Part shown: one piece after another, positions 25,078 to 35,162 of the stretch
How positions within the stretch are numbered: position 1 is the stretch's first letter
Layout: the number at the start of each line of letters is the position of its first letter
Source: Nocardia brasiliensis
GTDB lineage: Bacteria > Actinomycetota > Actinomycetes > Mycobacteriales > Mycobacteriaceae
DNA: 64,000 bases
Reading direction: 5' to 3'
Assembly: GCF_011801125.1 (NCBI RefSeq)
Contig: NZ_CP046171.1
Location: 4,092,001-4,156,000, forward strand
The notes under the pieces: model-generated
Told to the model about the DNA's origin: nothing
The model's input: the letters and a program-made list of their open reading frames with translations, nothing else
The model's database searches: none
Made by a program: the position numbers and the translations under genes

Positions 25078-25503
25078 CGCGGGCTGGCGCCGGTGTTCGG
25101 CATCACCACCGAGCTGATCGTCGGCTCCGCGCCGCCCGAGCAGGCGGGCGCGGCCTCCGGCGTGTCCGAGACCGGCGCGGAACTCGGTGGCGCGCTGGGC
25201 ATCTCGATCCTCGGCAGCATCAGTATCGCCCTGTACCGAGGCGATCTGGCCACGACTCTGCCCGCAGGGTTGCCCGAGCAGGCCGGTCAGTCGGTGCGTG
25301 ACACCCTCGGCGCCGCGGTGCAGACGAGCGCGGCGCTGCCGGGTGAGCTGGGCGCGGCGGTGCTGCGGGCGGCACGCGAGGCATTCCTGCACGGTGTGCA
25401 CGTCACGGCGGGGATCACCGCCGTTGCCGCCGTGGCTATTTCGGTGATCGCGGTGTTGCGGCTGCGGCACATCCCCGCGGGCGTGCTGAACGAGGAGGAT
25501 TGA
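25078..25503 (+). pseudogene. C-terminal remnant of an MFS (DHA2/EmrB-QacA type) exporter
   Basis: Directly after the CoA transferase stop, the same frame continues as GLAPVFGITTELIVG and SETGAELGGALGISILGSI, a typical next-to-last membrane region of 14-helix MFS drug exporters. It ends with a last helix (ITAVAAVAISVIAVLRLRH) and a normal terminus. Only about 140 of ~500 residues remain and there is no start signal (first in-frame GTG is 25093). The TetR gene that follows head-on is the usual partner of such exporters. I read this as an exporter cut by the deletion or insertion that brought in the CoA transferase. Confidence 0.8.
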
Positions 25504-25512
25504 GCGGCGGGG

Positions 25513-26097
25513 TCATCGATCCGCGACGGTGTCGCCGGTGATCGCCGTCAGCGCCTCGGCCAGCCGGTTGCCGTCGGGCAGCTTGCCGTCGGGCGCGATG
25601 ACCCACAGCACGCCGAGGCCTTGCACCAGCACGAAATACAGCTGGGCGATCGCCTCGGCCTGCTCCTCGGTCAGGTTCGGGTGGGCCTCGCGCAGCGCTG
25701 CACCCATCTCGCCGTACACCGTCGGCAGGTTCTCCGCGTAGAACTCGCGCGCCTCGCTCGACCGCGCGACGCGCACGATGTTCTCCAGGCTCGCGACCAT
25801 GCTGTCGCGGTTGCGCGCGAACACCTCGGGCATCGCGTTCCACAGCTGCGCGAATCCGGCGAGCAGCGAGACATCACCCGCGTCGCGGATCAGCGACTCC
25901 ATGCTGTCGCCGATGGCCGTGCCGAGTGCGTCGGCGAGCGCCTCGGTGATCAGCTGCTCCTTCGAGCCGAAGTGGTAGCCGATCGCGGCCAGGCTCACGC
26001 CCGCGGCGGCCGCGATATCCCTGGCCGTGGTCTTGGCGACGCCGCGCTCGACGATGGCCTTGCGCGCACCCGCCAGCAGGTCTTCCCGGTTCCCCAT
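25513..26097 (-). CDS. TetR family regulator, probably orphaned exporter repressor
   Basis: 194 residues, ATG 26097. The HTH at ~10-50 (TTARDIAAAAGVSLAAIGYHF, then GSKEQLI) is standard TetR. The remaining ~140 residues form the ligand domain. Regulators of this form often sit beside DHA2 exporters, and the gene lies 9 bases from the exporter remnant. With the exporter gone, its remaining targets would be itself and perhaps the nucleoside hydrolase gene across the inverted repeat at 26117-26147. Confidence 0.88.
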   Translation of the reverse strand: MGNREDLLAGARKAIVERGVAKTTARDIAAAAGVSLAAIGYHFGSKEQLITEALADALGTAIGDSMESLIRDAGDVSLLAGFAQLWNAMPEVFARNRDSMVASLENIVRVARSSEAREFYAENLPTVYGEMGAALREAHPNLTEEQAEAIAQLYFVLVQGLGVLWVIAPDGKLPDGNRLAEALTAITGDTVADR

Positions 26098-26116
26098 GTG
26101 GCCAGGCTACAACGTG

Positions 26117-26147
26117 CTGAGACAAATGTGCCAGACGCTTGTTTCAG
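26117..26147. promoter_or_regulatory. Inverted repeat, likely operator of the TetR at 25513
   Basis: CTGAGACAA (26117-26125) and TTGTTTCAG (26139-26147) match as an inverted repeat at 8 of 9 positions around a 13-base spacer. The repeat lies 20 bases upstream of the TetR start and 47 bases upstream of the nucleoside hydrolase start. Confidence 0.55.
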
Positions 26148-26193
26148 ACAGGTCCCGCGCGATGGGCGTCGGGGGCGTGGTTAGTCTCGTGGG

Positions 26194-27234
26194 GTGCGGC
26201 AGAAGATCATCATGGATGTCGATACCGGGGTCGACGATTCCCTCGCGCTGCTCTACCTGCTCGGCTCGCCGGAGGCAGAGATCGTCGGCATCGCGTCGAC
26301 CGCGGGCAACGTCCCCGCGCCGCAGGTCGCGGCGAACAACCTGGCCTGGCTGGATGTGTGCCGTGCCCCCGAGATCGAGGTCGCGCTCGGCGCGCTCGAA
26401 CCGTTGGCCGTCCCGCTGCGCACCACCGAGGACACGCACGGCCCGCAGGGCGTCGGTTATGCCGAACTACCCGTGTCGGAGCGCCCGCTGTCCGCGCGCA
26501 CCGCCGCCCAGATGTGGGTCGATCTGGTGCGCGCCCACCCCGGCGAAATCGTCGGCCTCTGCACCGGGCCGCTCACCAATCTCGCGCTCGCGCTGCGGCT
26601 CGAACCCGAGCTGCCGACCCTGTTGCGGCGCCTGGTGATCATGGGCGGCGCGTTCAATCATCCCGGCAACACCACGCCGACCAACGAATGGAACGTGCAC
26701 GTCGACCCCGAGGCCGCCAAGGAGGTGTTCGACGCGTTCTCCGCCGCGCCACCCGAGCGCAGGCCGATCGTGTGCGGGCTCGACATCACCGAGACCATCG
26801 AGATGCGGCCCAAGCACCTGGCCTTGCTCGCCGAACGCGCGGGCAGCCTTCCCGTCGAGGCGGTTTCGGAGACCGACCCGGCCGGGGTCAGGTCGGCGGC
26901 GAGCAACCCGATCATCCGGCACGTCACCGACGCGGTGCGGTTCTACTTCGACTTCCATCAGCTGCACGGCCTCGGCTACCTCGCGCACATGCACGACCCG
27001 TTCGCGGCGGCGGTGGCGCTGGACCCCACTGTGGCCGTCACCCGACCGGCCACCGTCGACGTCGAGCTCGCCGGGACACTGACCCGCGCGACCACGGTCG
27101 CCGACTGGGCCGGCATGTGGGGCCGGGAACCCAACGCCGACATCGTGATCGGTACCGACCAGGAGTTGTTCTTCGATCGCCTGATCAGCCGAATCGGGGA
27201 CTTCGCCCGCGCGGTGCACCCGGGCGCGTCATGA
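26194..27234 (+). CDS. Nucleoside hydrolase (IUNH family)
   Basis: 346 residues. The N-terminal calcium-binding motif DVDTGVDD is at residues 8-15. Family features continue with IVGIASTAGN, LCTGPLTNLALALR, LVIMGGAF and GNTTPTNEWNVHVDPEAAK. The enzyme cleaves the N-glycosidic bond of ribonucleosides to base and ribose for salvage. Its start is ATG or GTG near 26194, 20 bases after GTCGGGGGCGTGG with no strong ribosome site. The stop overlaps the ATG of the amidohydrolase gene (ATGA), so the two are probably made together. Confidence 0.92.
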   Translation: MRQKIIMDVDTGVDDSLALLYLLGSPEAEIVGIASTAGNVPAPQVAANNLAWLDVCRAPEIEVALGALEPLAVPLRTTEDTHGPQGVGYAELPVSERPLSARTAAQMWVDLVRAHPGEIVGLCTGPLTNLALALRLEPELPTLLRRLVIMGGAFNHPGNTTPTNEWNVHVDPEAAKEVFDAFSAAPPERRPIVCGLDITETIEMRPKHLALLAERAGSLPVEAVSETDPAGVRSAASNPIIRHVTDAVRFYFDFHQLHGLGYLAHMHDPFAAAVALDPTVAVTRPATVDVELAGTLTRATTVADWAGMWGREPNADIVIGTDQELFFDRLISRIGDFARAVHPGAS

Positions 27235-28118
27235 GCGGCGACCAGGACGACACCGCCTACCTCGCCGCGTTCCGCGCCAGGCTCGGGCTGCCCGGAATCA
27301 TCGACGTGCACACCCATTTCATGCCGGAACCGGTGCTGCGCAAGGTGTGGGCCTACTTCGACTCGGCCGGACCGCTCACCGCACGCCCCTGGCCCATCGC
27401 CTACCGGGACGACGAGCAGGTGCGGTTGAAGACATTGCGCGGGTTCGGCGTTCGCGCGTTCAGTGCGCTGGTCTACCCGCACAAGCCGCGGATGGCGGCC
27501 TGGCTCAACGAGTGGACCGCCGAATTCGCCGAGCGCACACCGGATTGCCTGCACACCTCCACGTTCTATCCGGAGCCGGGCGTCGAGACCTACGTTCGCG
27601 CCGCGCTCGAACGCGGGACGCGCCTGTTCAAGGTACATATCCAGGTCGGCCGCTTCGATCCGGGCGATCCGCTGCTCGATCCGGTGTGGGCGCTGCTGCA
27701 GGAGTCCGCGACGCCGGTGCTGATCCACTGCGGATCCGGGCCCGTCCCCGGCGAATTCACCGGCCCCGCGCCCATTGCCGCACTGCTGCGCCGCTTTCCG
27801 CGGCTGCACCTCGTCATCGCGCACATGGGCGCGCCCGAGTACACCGAATTCTTCGATCTGGCCGAGCGATACCCGCGGCTGCGGCTGGACACGACCATGA
27901 CCTTCACCGACTTCTTCGAAGAGGTCGATCCGTTCCCGCACGCGGAACACGGCAGGATGCAGGCACTCGGGGATCGGATTCTGTTCGGCAGCGATTTCCC
28001 GAACATCCCCTACACCTACGACCATGCCGTGTTCGCGCTCGAACGCCTCGAGCTGGGCGATGATTGGCTGCGCCGGGTCTGCTATCACAACGCCGCGGCG
28101 CTGTTCGACCTCGCGTAG
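27231..28118 (+). CDS. Amidohydrolase family 2 (metal-dependent TIM barrel) protein
   Basis: 295 residues from the ATG overlapping the nucleoside hydrolase stop. Metal and active-site motifs: IIDVHTHFMPE near residue 24 (HxH), LIHCGSG in the middle, IAHMGAPEY, and LFGSDFPNIPY with the catalytic Asp late in the chain. This is the PF04909 pattern of decarboxylases and hydrolases acting on ring or lactone substrates. Coupling with a nucleoside hydrolase suggests a role in breaking down a nucleoside-derived compound, but the substrate is not evident. Confidence 0.88.
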   Translation: MSGDQDDTAYLAAFRARLGLPGIIDVHTHFMPEPVLRKVWAYFDSAGPLTARPWPIAYRDDEQVRLKTLRGFGVRAFSALVYPHKPRMAAWLNEWTAEFAERTPDCLHTSTFYPEPGVETYVRAALERGTRLFKVHIQVGRFDPGDPLLDPVWALLQESATPVLIHCGSGPVPGEFTGPAPIAALLRRFPRLHLVIAHMGAPEYTEFFDLAERYPRLRLDTTMTFTDFFEEVDPFPHAEHGRMQALGDRILFGSDFPNIPYTYDHAVFALERLELGDDWLRRVCYHNAAALFDLA

Positions 28119-28121
28119 CCT

Positions 28122-28275
28122 TCAGACCGCCGCCACGGTGAACCGGGTGCGCCGGTGCGCGGGCTCCTGGGCCTCGTCGAGCAGCGCGACCGCGAAGTCC
28201 TCCATCGAGATGACGCAACCTGATTCGCCTCCGCCGCCCAGCCCTCGATACTCGCGGGGACGGCGGTCGACAAGG
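28122..28275 (-). pseudogene. C-terminal remnant of an NAD(P)H-binding SDR-like oxidoreductase
   Basis: The minus strand from about 28275 to the stop at 28122 encodes GESGCVISMEDFAVALLDEA and EPAHRRTRFTVAAV, the usual last ~50 residues of NAD(P)-binding epimerase-like proteins. There is no start and the rest of the gene is missing. The break falls next to the operator of the toxin-antitoxin pair, suggesting that arrival of that pair cut the gene. Confidence 0.65.
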
Positions 28276-28285
28276 GGTCGGAAAT

Positions 28286-28303
28286 CTGTCTAGACTGTCT
28301 AGA
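28286..28303. promoter_or_regulatory. Tandem operator CTGTCTAGA x2 of the toxin-antitoxin pair
   Basis: Two perfect 9-bp copies lie back to back (28286-28294, 28295-28303), the junction forming the palindrome GTCTAGAC. They lie 33 bases before the antitoxin start. Phd-type antitoxins repress their own operon by binding such small palindromic repeats. Confidence 0.65.
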
Positions 28304-28335
28304 TGGAGCCGCTGTCGAGTGAGACGGGAGATGTC

Positions 28336-28638
28336 GTGACGCAATGGCAGGTCCAGGAGGCGAAGCAGCGATTTTCCGAGGTGCTACGGGCGGCGGAGAG
28401 CACGCCGCAGACCATCACGCGCCACGGTGACGCGGTCGCTGTGGTCATCGATATCAACGAGTACCGCAGGCTCACCCGGCCGGATATCAGCTTCGTCGAC
28501 CATCTGCTCGCCACGTTCACCGGTCTCGGCGACGAGGTCGCCGAGGTGGTCGACGAGGTCACGGCGGAACGGAAGCTCAGCAAGCCGCGCGAGGTCGACC
28601 TGTTCGACGCGTCCGCCGCCGAGCCGTCGGCCGGGTGA
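28336..28638 (+). CDS. Phd/YefM-type antitoxin
   Basis: 100 residues from GTG 28336, with GGGAG 5 bases upstream; ATG 28303 further up is in frame but lies in the operator. The N-terminal half (TQWQVQEAKQRFSEVLRAA, TITRHGDAVAVVIDINEYRRL) is the Phd/YefM DNA-binding fold. The C-terminal half is acidic and flexible (GDEVAEVVDEVTAERKLSKP) and should wrap around the toxin. It neutralises the PIN toxin encoded 7 bases downstream and represses the operon. Confidence 0.9.
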   Translation: MTQWQVQEAKQRFSEVLRAAESTPQTITRHGDAVAVVIDINEYRRLTRPDISFVDHLLATFTGLGDEVAEVVDEVTAERKLSKPREVDLFDASAAEPSAG

Positions 28639-28645
28639 TCGTCCC

Positions 28646-29080
28646 GTGAGCTACCTGCTCGACACCAACGTCCTGTCCGAACTGATGCGCCCGAAACCCG
28701 CACCCGCGGTGCTCGATTGGTTCCGTGCGGCACGCGAGGCCGACCAGTGGTTCAGTGTCATCACCCTCGGCGAACTACGCCGCGGCGTCGCGCTGCTACG
28801 CCGGCGCGACCAGCACACCCGCGCGGATAAATTCAACGCCGCCATCTCCGGCATCGAGTCCCGCTACGGCGACCGCATCCTCCCCGTCACCGCCGACATC
28901 GCCCGCACCTGGGCCCGCCTCGACTCCCCCACCCTCGACATGGCCGACGGCCTCATAGCCGCCACCGCCCTAACCCACGGCCTCACCGTAGTAACGCGAA
29001 ACACCAAGGATTTCGAAGAAACCACCGCGGTCCTCATCAACCCGTTCGTGGCACGGTCAGTGTTCGTCGAAGGCTCGTAG
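28646..29080 (+). CDS. vapC: VapC-type PIN-domain toxin ribonuclease
   Basis: 144 residues from GTG 28646. The PIN active-site acids are present: Asp6 in [10 protein letters not shown], Glu43 in ITLGELRRG, Asp101 in [11 protein letters not shown] and Asp122 in TRNTKDFEE. VapC toxins are Mg2+-dependent RNases that cut tRNA or rRNA and arrest growth. It pairs with the Phd-type antitoxin just upstream, a common mixed Phd-VapC arrangement. Its last 24 bases overlap the convergent meaB gene. In M. tuberculosis a different pair (mazEF4) lies at the mutB-meaB junction, so this locus seems prone to such insertions. Confidence 0.9.
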   Translation: MSYLLDTNVLSELMRPKPAPAVLDWFRAAREADQWFSVITLGELRRGVALLRRRDQHTRADKFNAAISGIESRYGDRILPVTADIARTWARLDSPTLDMADGLIAATALTHGLTVVTRNTKDFEETTAVLINPFVARSVFVEGS

Positions 29081-30130
29081 GAGTTCTTCGGCGGCTAGGG
29101 CGGCGGTCAGGGTGCCTTCGCGGACTTGGGATTCGATTGTGGGGCGGATGGCTTTTACGTGGGGGTTGTCGGTCAGGCGGCGCAGGAGTTGGTCGTGCAC
29201 CATGGTCCAGGTCCAGTCGATCTGCTGGCGGCGGCGCTTCTCGTCGAACTCGCCAGCGTCGGTGAGGACGCGGCGATGCTCGAGCACGGTGTCCCAGAAC
29301 TTGTCCAGGCCAATGCCTTCCAGGCCGCTCATGGTGAGCACCGGTGGGCGCCAGAGGGCGTCGTGCGGGTGGATCAGGCGCAGTGCGCCGGTGAGCTCGC
29401 GCGCGGCGGCCTTGGCCTCCATCTCGTGCTTGCCGTCGGCCTTGTTCACCGCGACCAGGTCGGCGAGCTCCAGCACGCCTTTCTTGATGCCCTGCAACTG
29501 ATCTCCGGTGCGGGCCAGGGTGAGGAAGCAGAACACGTCGACCATATTGGCGACGGTCACCTCGGACTGGCCGACACCGACGGTCTCGACGAGGATCACA
29601 TCGTAGCCCGCGGCCTCGAGCAGCACGATGGTCTCGCGGGTCGCCTTGGCCACGCCGCCCAGGGTGCCCGCGGTGGGCGAGGGCCGAATATAAGCGTTGC
29701 GCTCCACCGACAGTCGCGCCATCCGGGTCTTGTCGCCCAGGATGGAACCGCCGGTGCGAGTGGAGGACGGGTCGACCGCGAGCACCGCGACACGGTGCCC
29801 CTTACCGATCAGTTCCATGCCGAGCGCGTCGATGAACGTCGACTTGCCGACGCCGGGCACACCGGTGATGCCGACCCGATTCGACACGTTCGCGGTCGCC
29901 GAACTGTGCGGGTCCGGGGTCAGCCGTAACAGCAACTGCTGGGCCAGCTCCCGGTGATCCGAACGCGTCGATTCGACCAGCGTGATCGCCCGCGCCAGCG
30001 CGGCCCGCTCCCCCGCCTGGATCCCCTGCGCCAACGCCTCGACATCGATCGGCCTGCCACGGGACGGGCGAGCCCCTGGCGCATCCGCCCGACGCTCGCC
30101 CGTGCTCGCGGGAGTCTCCCGACCGGTCAT
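29057..30130 (-). CDS. meaB: Methylmalonyl-CoA mutase-associated GTPase MeaB
   Basis: 357 residues; its ATG overlaps the mutB stop. The G domain is clear: Walker [10 protein letters not shown] at ~95, [20 protein letters not shown] (switch region), [12 protein letters not shown], and VAVNKADG (NKxD). The C-terminal helices support dimerisation. MeaB protects methylmalonyl-CoA mutase, gating adenosylcobalamin loading and guarding against inactivation using GTP. The order mutA-mutB-meaB is one operon by the overlaps. Confidence 0.95.
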   Translation of the reverse strand: MTGRETPASTGERRADAPGARPSRGRPIDVEALAQGIQAGERAALARAITLVESTRSDHRELAQQLLLRLTPDPHSSATANVSNRVGITGVPGVGKSTFIDALGMELIGKGHRVAVLAVDPSSTRTGGSILGDKTRMARLSVERNAYIRPSPTAGTLGGVAKATRETIVLLEAAGYDVILVETVGVGQSEVTVANMVDVFCFLTLARTGDQLQGIKKGVLELADLVAVNKADGKHEMEAKAAARELTGALRLIHPHDALWRPPVLTMSGLEGIGLDKFWDTVLEHRRVLTDAGEFDEKRRRQQIDWTWTMVHDQLLRRLTDNPHVKAIRPTIESQVREGTLTAALAAEELLRAFDEH

Positions 30131-32406
30131 TCGGTGGCGGCGGAAGTGTCGGCGCCGCTGCCGATTTCGTGACCGAGCTGGTGCGCCAGCTTCTTCAGCA
30201 GGTCGATCGCGGCGTCGGCGATCACGGTGCCGGGCGGGAAGATCGCCGCGGCCCCCGCCTCGTACAGCGCGGCGAAGTCGTCCGGCGGGATCACGCCGCC
30301 GACGATCACCATGATGTCGGGTCGCCCCGCCTCGGCCAGTGCCTGCCGCAACGCGGGCACCAGCGTGAGGTGGCCCGCCGCCAGCGACGACACACCGACG
30401 ACGTGCACGTCGTTGTCGGCCGCCTGCTGCGCCACCTCTTCCGGGGTCTGGAACAGCGGGCCCACGTCGACGTCGAAACCGAGGTCGGCGAAGGCAGTCG
30501 CGATCACCTTCTGTCCTCGGTCGTGGCCGTCCTGGCCCATCTTCGCGACCAGGATGCGCGGACGACGACCTTCCGCCTCGGCGAATTCCTCGACCAGTTC
30601 GCTCGCGGTGGTGATGTTGGTGACCTTGCCTGCCTCGTCGCGGTACACACCGGAAAGCGTACGGATCTCGGCCTGATGCCTGCCGTAGACCTGCTCGAGC
30701 GCGTCGGAGATCTCACCGACGGTCGCCTTGGCGCGGGCCGCGTCGATGGCCAGGGCGAGCAGGTTGTTGGCCATGCCGCCCTCCGTCGAGGCCGCGGCCC
30801 TGGTCAGGGCGGCCAGCGTGCGCTCGACCTCGCTCGAATCCCGTTCGGCGCGAAGGCGGCGCAGCTTCTCGATCTGCTCGGCCCGCACGCGGGAGTTCTC
30901 CACCTTGAGGACCTCGACCTGCTGATCCTCTTCGGCCTGATACTTGTTGACCCCGATCACCGGTTGCTGACCGGTGTCGATCCTGGCCTGGGTGCGGGCC
31001 GCGGCCTCCTCGATGCGCAGCTTCGGGATGCCCTCGCCGATCGCCTGCGCCATGCCGCCGTGGGCTTCCACCTCTTCGATGTGCGCGCGGGCCCGGTTCG
31101 CCAGCTGGTGGGTCAGCCATTCGACGTAATACGAACCGCCCCAGGGGTCGACCGGCCGGGTGGTGTTGGACTCCTGCTGGATCAGCAGCTGGGTGTTGCG
31201 CGCGATGCGGGCGGAGAAGTCCGTCGGCAGGGCCAGCGCCTCGTCCAGCGCGTTGGTGTGCAGCGACTGGGTGTGGCCCTGGGTCGCGGCCATCGCCTCG
31301 ATGCAGGTGCGCGCGACGTTGTTGTAGGCGTCCTGCGCGGTCAGCGACCAGCCCGAGGTCTGCGAATGCGTGCGCAGCGACAGCGATTTCGCGCTCTTCG
31401 GCTCGAACTTCGCGACCAGCTCGCTCCACAGCAGGCGTCCGGCGCGCAGCTTGGCGACCTCCATGAAGAAGTTCATGCCGATCGCCCAGAAGAACGACAG
31501 CCGCGGCGCGAACTTGTCCACCTCCATGCCCGCGTCGATGCCGGCGCGGATGTATTCCACACCGTCGGCGAGGGTGTAGGCCAGCTCCAGATCCGCGGTC
31601 GCTCCCGCCTCCTGAATGTGGTATCCGGAGATGGAGATCGAATTGAACTTCGGCATCTTCGCGCTGGTGTAGGCGAAGATGTCGGAGATGATCCGCATCG
31701 AGGGCTTCGGCGGATAGATGTAGGTGTTGCGGACCATGAACTCCTTCAGAATGTCGTTCTGAATGGTTCCGGCCAGCTGCTCCGGCGCGACGCCCTGCTC
31801 TTCGGCCGCAACGACATACAGCGCCAGGATGGGCAACACCGCGCCGTTCATCGTCATCGACACACTGACCTGATCCAGCGGGATGTGGTCGAAGAGCTGG
31901 CGCATGTCGAGGATGGAGTCGATGGCGACACCGGCCATGCCGACGTCACCCTGCACGCGCGGGTGATCGGAGTCGTACCCGCGGTGGGTGGCCAGGTCGA
32001 AGGCGACCGAGAGTCCCTTCTGCCCCGCTTGCAGGTTGCGGCGGTAGAAGGCGTTCGAGTCCGCCGCGGTGGAGAAGCCGGCGTACTGGCGGATGGTCCA
32101 CGGCTGGTTGACGTACATCGTCGGGTAGGGCCCGCGCACGAACGGCGCGACGCCGGGGACGCTGTCGAGTGGATACCCCTCGGCCACCACGGCATCGCGG
32201 TCGGCCTTGGTGAACACCGGTGGCACGTCGATGCCTTCGGGCGTCGCCCAGGTCAGCTGCTCGGGCGCGTAGTGGTTGGCGGTGGCGGCCGCGCGCACAT
32301 AGGCGTCGACCTGCGCGGCATCCACCGCCGCGGGCGCGGCGGCCGGGTCGGTCAGCGCCACGTCGGCGAAACTGCCGACCACGTGTTTGATTTCCCTGGT
32401 CGTCAT
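30127..32406 (-). CDS. mutB: Methylmalonyl-CoA mutase, large (catalytic) subunit
   Basis: 759 residues. The N-terminal TIM barrel binds the CoA ester ([20 protein letters not shown] near residue 100; [17 protein letters not shown] near 250). The C-terminal ~150 residues are the B12-binding domain with [10 protein letters not shown] (DxHxxG, base-off/His-on ligation), followed by GGVIPPDDF. The enzyme interconverts methylmalonyl-CoA and succinyl-CoA, linking propionate, odd-chain and branched-chain catabolism (and, in mycolic-acid genera, supply of methyl-branched lipid precursors) to the TCA cycle. Its ATG overlaps the stop of mutA, and meaB overlaps its own stop. Confidence 0.97.
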   Translation of the reverse strand: MTTREIKHVVGSFADVALTDPAAAPAAVDAAQVDAYVRAAATANHYAPEQLTWATPEGIDVPPVFTKADRDAVVAEGYPLDSVPGVAPFVRGPYPTMYVNQPWTIRQYAGFSTAADSNAFYRRNLQAGQKGLSVAFDLATHRGYDSDHPRVQGDVGMAGVAIDSILDMRQLFDHIPLDQVSVSMTMNGAVLPILALYVVAAEEQGVAPEQLAGTIQNDILKEFMVRNTYIYPPKPSMRIISDIFAYTSAKMPKFNSISISGYHIQEAGATADLELAYTLADGVEYIRAGIDAGMEVDKFAPRLSFFWAIGMNFFMEVAKLRAGRLLWSELVAKFEPKSAKSLSLRTHSQTSGWSLTAQDAYNNVARTCIEAMAATQGHTQSLHTNALDEALALPTDFSARIARNTQLLIQQESNTTRPVDPWGGSYYVEWLTHQLANRARAHIEEVEAHGGMAQAIGEGIPKLRIEEAAARTQARIDTGQQPVIGVNKYQAEEDQQVEVLKVENSRVRAEQIEKLRRLRAERDSSEVERTLAALTRAAASTEGGMANNLLALAIDAARAKATVGEISDALEQVYGRHQAEIRTLSGVYRDEAGKVTNITTASELVEEFAEAEGRRPRILVAKMGQDGHDRGQKVIATAFADLGFDVDVGPLFQTPEEVAQQAADNDVHVVGVSSLAAGHLTLVPALRQALAEAGRPDIMVIVGGVIPPDDFAALYEAGAAAIFPPGTVIADAAIDLLKKLAHQLGHEIGSGADTSAATE

Positions 32407-34262
32407 CAGGCTCCCACCTTCTCCAACAGGCCGGACAGCGCCGCGACCGCATCGATCTTCGCCGCGAGGAATCCGTCGGGTCGTTGTGCCTCACCGAGTT
32501 CGGCGACCGCCTTGGCGGCACCGGCCAGCAGCACCGTCTCGACGCCCGCCGCGCGCAACTGTGCCACCGCCGCCCCGGCTTCGGCGCCATAGCGTTTGTC
32601 CGAGCCGCACAGCACCGCGATCGGCGCGCCGGCTTCGGTTGCCGCCGCGGCGATTCCGTCGATCGCCAGCGGCCCCGGGTTGATGGATTCGATCCCGCCG
32701 GAGGCCAGCAGGTTCGCGATGAACGTCACCCGCACGTTGTGCTCGGCCACCGAACCAAGGGGCACCAGCAGCGCTTTCGGTCGCGCGCCGTGCGCGGCGA
32801 GGTAGGCGTCGGACCGGTTGCGCAGTTCCTCGAACACCGCGCCGTAGCGGGCGACGCGACCCGGCAGCCGTGCGGCCTCCGACAGCGGCTGCTCGGCCAG
32901 GTTCGGGAATTCGTTGACGCCGGTGACGGCCGTCTTGCGGTGTGCGACATCGGCATCGCGGGCCGTCCTGGTCGCGCCGATGCGCTCGGTGAGCAGCCCG
33001 GAGTCCAGCGCGGCGAGATAGCCGCCCGCGGCCTCGATCTCCTGCATGAACTCCCACGCCTTCGCGGCGAGCTCGCTCGTGTAGTCCTCGACGTACCAGG
33101 AGCCCGCCCCCGGGTCCTGCACGAAACCGAGCCGGGACTCCTCGAGCAGCAGCAGCTGCGTGTTGCGAGCCATGCGATCCGCGAACGACTTCGAGACGCC
33201 GAGCTCGCCGTCGGGCAGGGCCGAGTCGAACGGCAGCACGGTCACCGTGTCCGCGCCGCCGACCCCGGCGCCGAACGCGGCCAGGGTGGTGCGCAGCAGG
33301 TTCACCCACGGATCGCGCTGGGTCATCATGGCCGCGGAGGTCACCGCGTGCTGGGGTGCGCCGCCCAAGTCCGGCGCACCGCACACCTGCGCGACGCGAG
33401 CCCATAGTCGGCGCGCCGCACGGAATTTCACGATGGTGGCGAACTGGTCGTCGGTCGCCGCGAACCGGAACTCCAGCTGCGCCAACGCGTCCGCGATGTC
33501 GAGCCGTTCGGTGAGCGCGCGCAGATACGCCAGACCCGCCGCGATCGCGGCACCGAGCTCCTGCGCGTCCGAGGCGCCTGCGTCGTGGAAGGCGGTGCCG
33601 TCCACCGTGATCGCACGCACGGTCTCGGCGCGGCCGGCCGCCGACTCGGCCAGCGCGATCGCCTCGGGCAGCCCGAGATCGGCCCGGTCGGCGAAGCGGC
33701 TGGTCAGCGGGGCGGCACCGAGCGAGACCCGGATGTCGGCCCTGGTACCGGCGTCGTAGCCGTCGAGCGTGGTGAACACCTGGGCGGCGGCCGCCGCGGT
33801 CGCGGGGCCCGCGTCCAGGGTCAGCGGTGCGAGATCGAACAGCACACCGGTCAGGGCGGCGGGCAGCTGCGCGACCGGCACGCCACGCTCACCAACGCCG
33901 AGCCACAGCGCGCTGATTCCGCTCTCCAGCCCAGCCATGATCTCGCGGTGCACCGCTGCCGCATCGGATCCGCCGAAATATGCGCTCACGTGCCACCCGC
34001 GATGCACATCGCGGGTGGCGTCACCGCCGCGCACGAACGGAAAGGTGCCGGGCAGCGACTGCTCCGGCAGTTCGTTCCGCCGCGTGTACAACGGCGCGAT
34101 AGTCAGCCCGTCGTAGGTGGTTTCGTCGAGGAGATGCTCGGCCTCCTCGGGCAGTTCGGCGATTTCGACGCGCCGGACCTTCGCCAGCACCCCCGCCACA
34201 CCCTTGCGCCACGCGGCATACTCGGGCACCGGTTCCGTCCCGGGCTCTGAAGCAATCGGCAT
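32406..34262 (-). CDS. mutA: Methylmalonyl-CoA mutase, small subunit
   Basis: 618 residues from ATG 34262 (AGAGGA upstream; a GTG seven codons earlier is possible). It has the same barrel-plus-B12-fold layout as MutB ([36 protein letters not shown]), but the C-terminal domain lacks the DxHxxG cobalamin motif, as expected of the non-catalytic subunit. It forms the heterodimer with MutB. It is the first gene of the mutA-mutB-meaB operon and is divergent from the VTT membrane protein gene across ~180 bases. Confidence 0.95.
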   Translation of the reverse strand: MPIASEPGTEPVPEYAAWRKGVAGVLAKVRRVEIAELPEEAEHLLDETTYDGLTIAPLYTRRNELPEQSLPGTFPFVRGGDATRDVHRGWHVSAYFGGSDAAAVHREIMAGLESGISALWLGVGERGVPVAQLPAALTGVLFDLAPLTLDAGPATAAAAAQVFTTLDGYDAGTRADIRVSLGAAPLTSRFADRADLGLPEAIALAESAAGRAETVRAITVDGTAFHDAGASDAQELGAAIAAGLAYLRALTERLDIADALAQLEFRFAATDDQFATIVKFRAARRLWARVAQVCGAPDLGGAPQHAVTSAAMMTQRDPWVNLLRTTLAAFGAGVGGADTVTVLPFDSALPDGELGVSKSFADRMARNTQLLLLEESRLGFVQDPGAGSWYVEDYTSELAAKAWEFMQEIEAAGGYLAALDSGLLTERIGATRTARDADVAHRKTAVTGVNEFPNLAEQPLSEAARLPGRVARYGAVFEELRNRSDAYLAAHGARPKALLVPLGSVAEHNVRVTFIANLLASGGIESINPGPLAIDGIAAAATEAGAPIAVLCGSDKRYGAEAGAAVAQLRAAGVETVLLAGAAKAVAELGEAQRPDGFLAAKIDAVAALSGLLEKVGA

Positions 34263-34445
34263 AGCTTGCTGTTCCTCTTCCACTCGACTGCAGGCGCACC
34301 CGTGGTTTGTCCCGAAAACCTCCGCATTCGCCCAGTTCAGCGACCACTTAGGTTAACGAGCATTCGTCCCGTTTCCTCTGATGCTAGCGGCACCCGCCGC
34401 ACACGTTGCTCCCTAGTACCACTACCACCCGGTAATCTGGCCCCG

Positions 34446-35162
34446 GTGACCAGGCTGATCCGTGACCCCCGCGTGCTCGCGCTGCTCGTCGGCGTTGCCG
34501 CGCTTTTCGTCGCGGCGCTGCTGGTCCCGCTGCCGAGTCCGCAGCAGATCCAGCAGTGGGCGAGCTCGGTCGGGCCGGTCTTCCCGTTGGTCTTCTTCGT
34601 GGTGCACGCGCTGGTGACGGTCGCGCCGATTCCGCGCACCGTGTTCACGGTCAGCGCCGGGCTGCTGTTCGGCCCGGTGCTCGGCATCGCGCTCGCGGTC
34701 GGCGCGACGACGGTCAGTGCGGCACTGGCCATCCTGCTGGTGCGGGCGCTGGACCGCGAGCAGGTCGCGTCCCGGCTGACCCATCCCGCGGTCCGCGCGG
34801 TAGACGAGCGCCTGCGCCGCAGGGGCTGGCTCGCGGTCGGTTCGCTGCGGTTGATCGCGGCCGTGCCGTTCTCGGTGCTCAACTACTGCGCCGCGCTGTC
34901 CTCGATCCGCTTCTGGCCGTACATGATCGCCACGGTGCTCGGCGTGCTGCCCGGCACGGTCGGCACGGTGATTCTCAGCGACGCGCTCACCGGCGACACC
35001 CATCCGGCGATGATCGTGTTCTCCTGCGTGCTGATCGCGATCGGTGTCGCGGGCTTGATCATCGACGCCCGGATGACCACCGCACCCGAGCGGGAGCTCG
35101 AACCCGAGCCGGTCGCCGTAGCCGACCAGCCGGACGCGCAGCGCTTGCTCAGTCGACGGTGA
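34446..35162 (+). CDS. TVP38/TMEM64 (VTT/DedA-like) membrane protein
   Basis: 238 residues from GTG 34446. There are about five membrane segments, with the VTT-domain core PIPRTVFTVSAGLLFGPVLGIALAVGATTVSA and a later RLIAAVPFSVLNYCAALSSI segment. The C-terminal tail is acidic and cytoplasmic. VTT proteins are scramblase or transporter-like with poorly defined roles. A VTT protein also neighbours mutA in M. tuberculosis (Rv1491c by my memory), so the pairing is conserved. The last 14 bases overlap the convergent protease gene. Confidence 0.87.
   Translation: MTRLIRDPRVLALLVGVAALFVAALLVPLPSPQQIQQWASSVGPVFPLVFFVVHALVTVAPIPRTVFTVSAGLLFGPVLGIALAVGATTVSAALAILLVRALDREQVASRLTHPAVRAVDERLRRRGWLAVGSLRLIAAVPFSVLNYCAALSSIRFWPYMIATVLGVLPGTVGTVILSDALTGDTHPAMIVFSCVLIAIGVAGLIIDARMTTAPERELEPEPVAVADQPDAQRLLSRR

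Noticed and set aside
34263..34445. Cobalamin riboswitch before the mutase genes
   Set aside because: The conserved B12-box pattern is not visible in the 183-base gap; the enzyme's use of B12 alone is not evidence.
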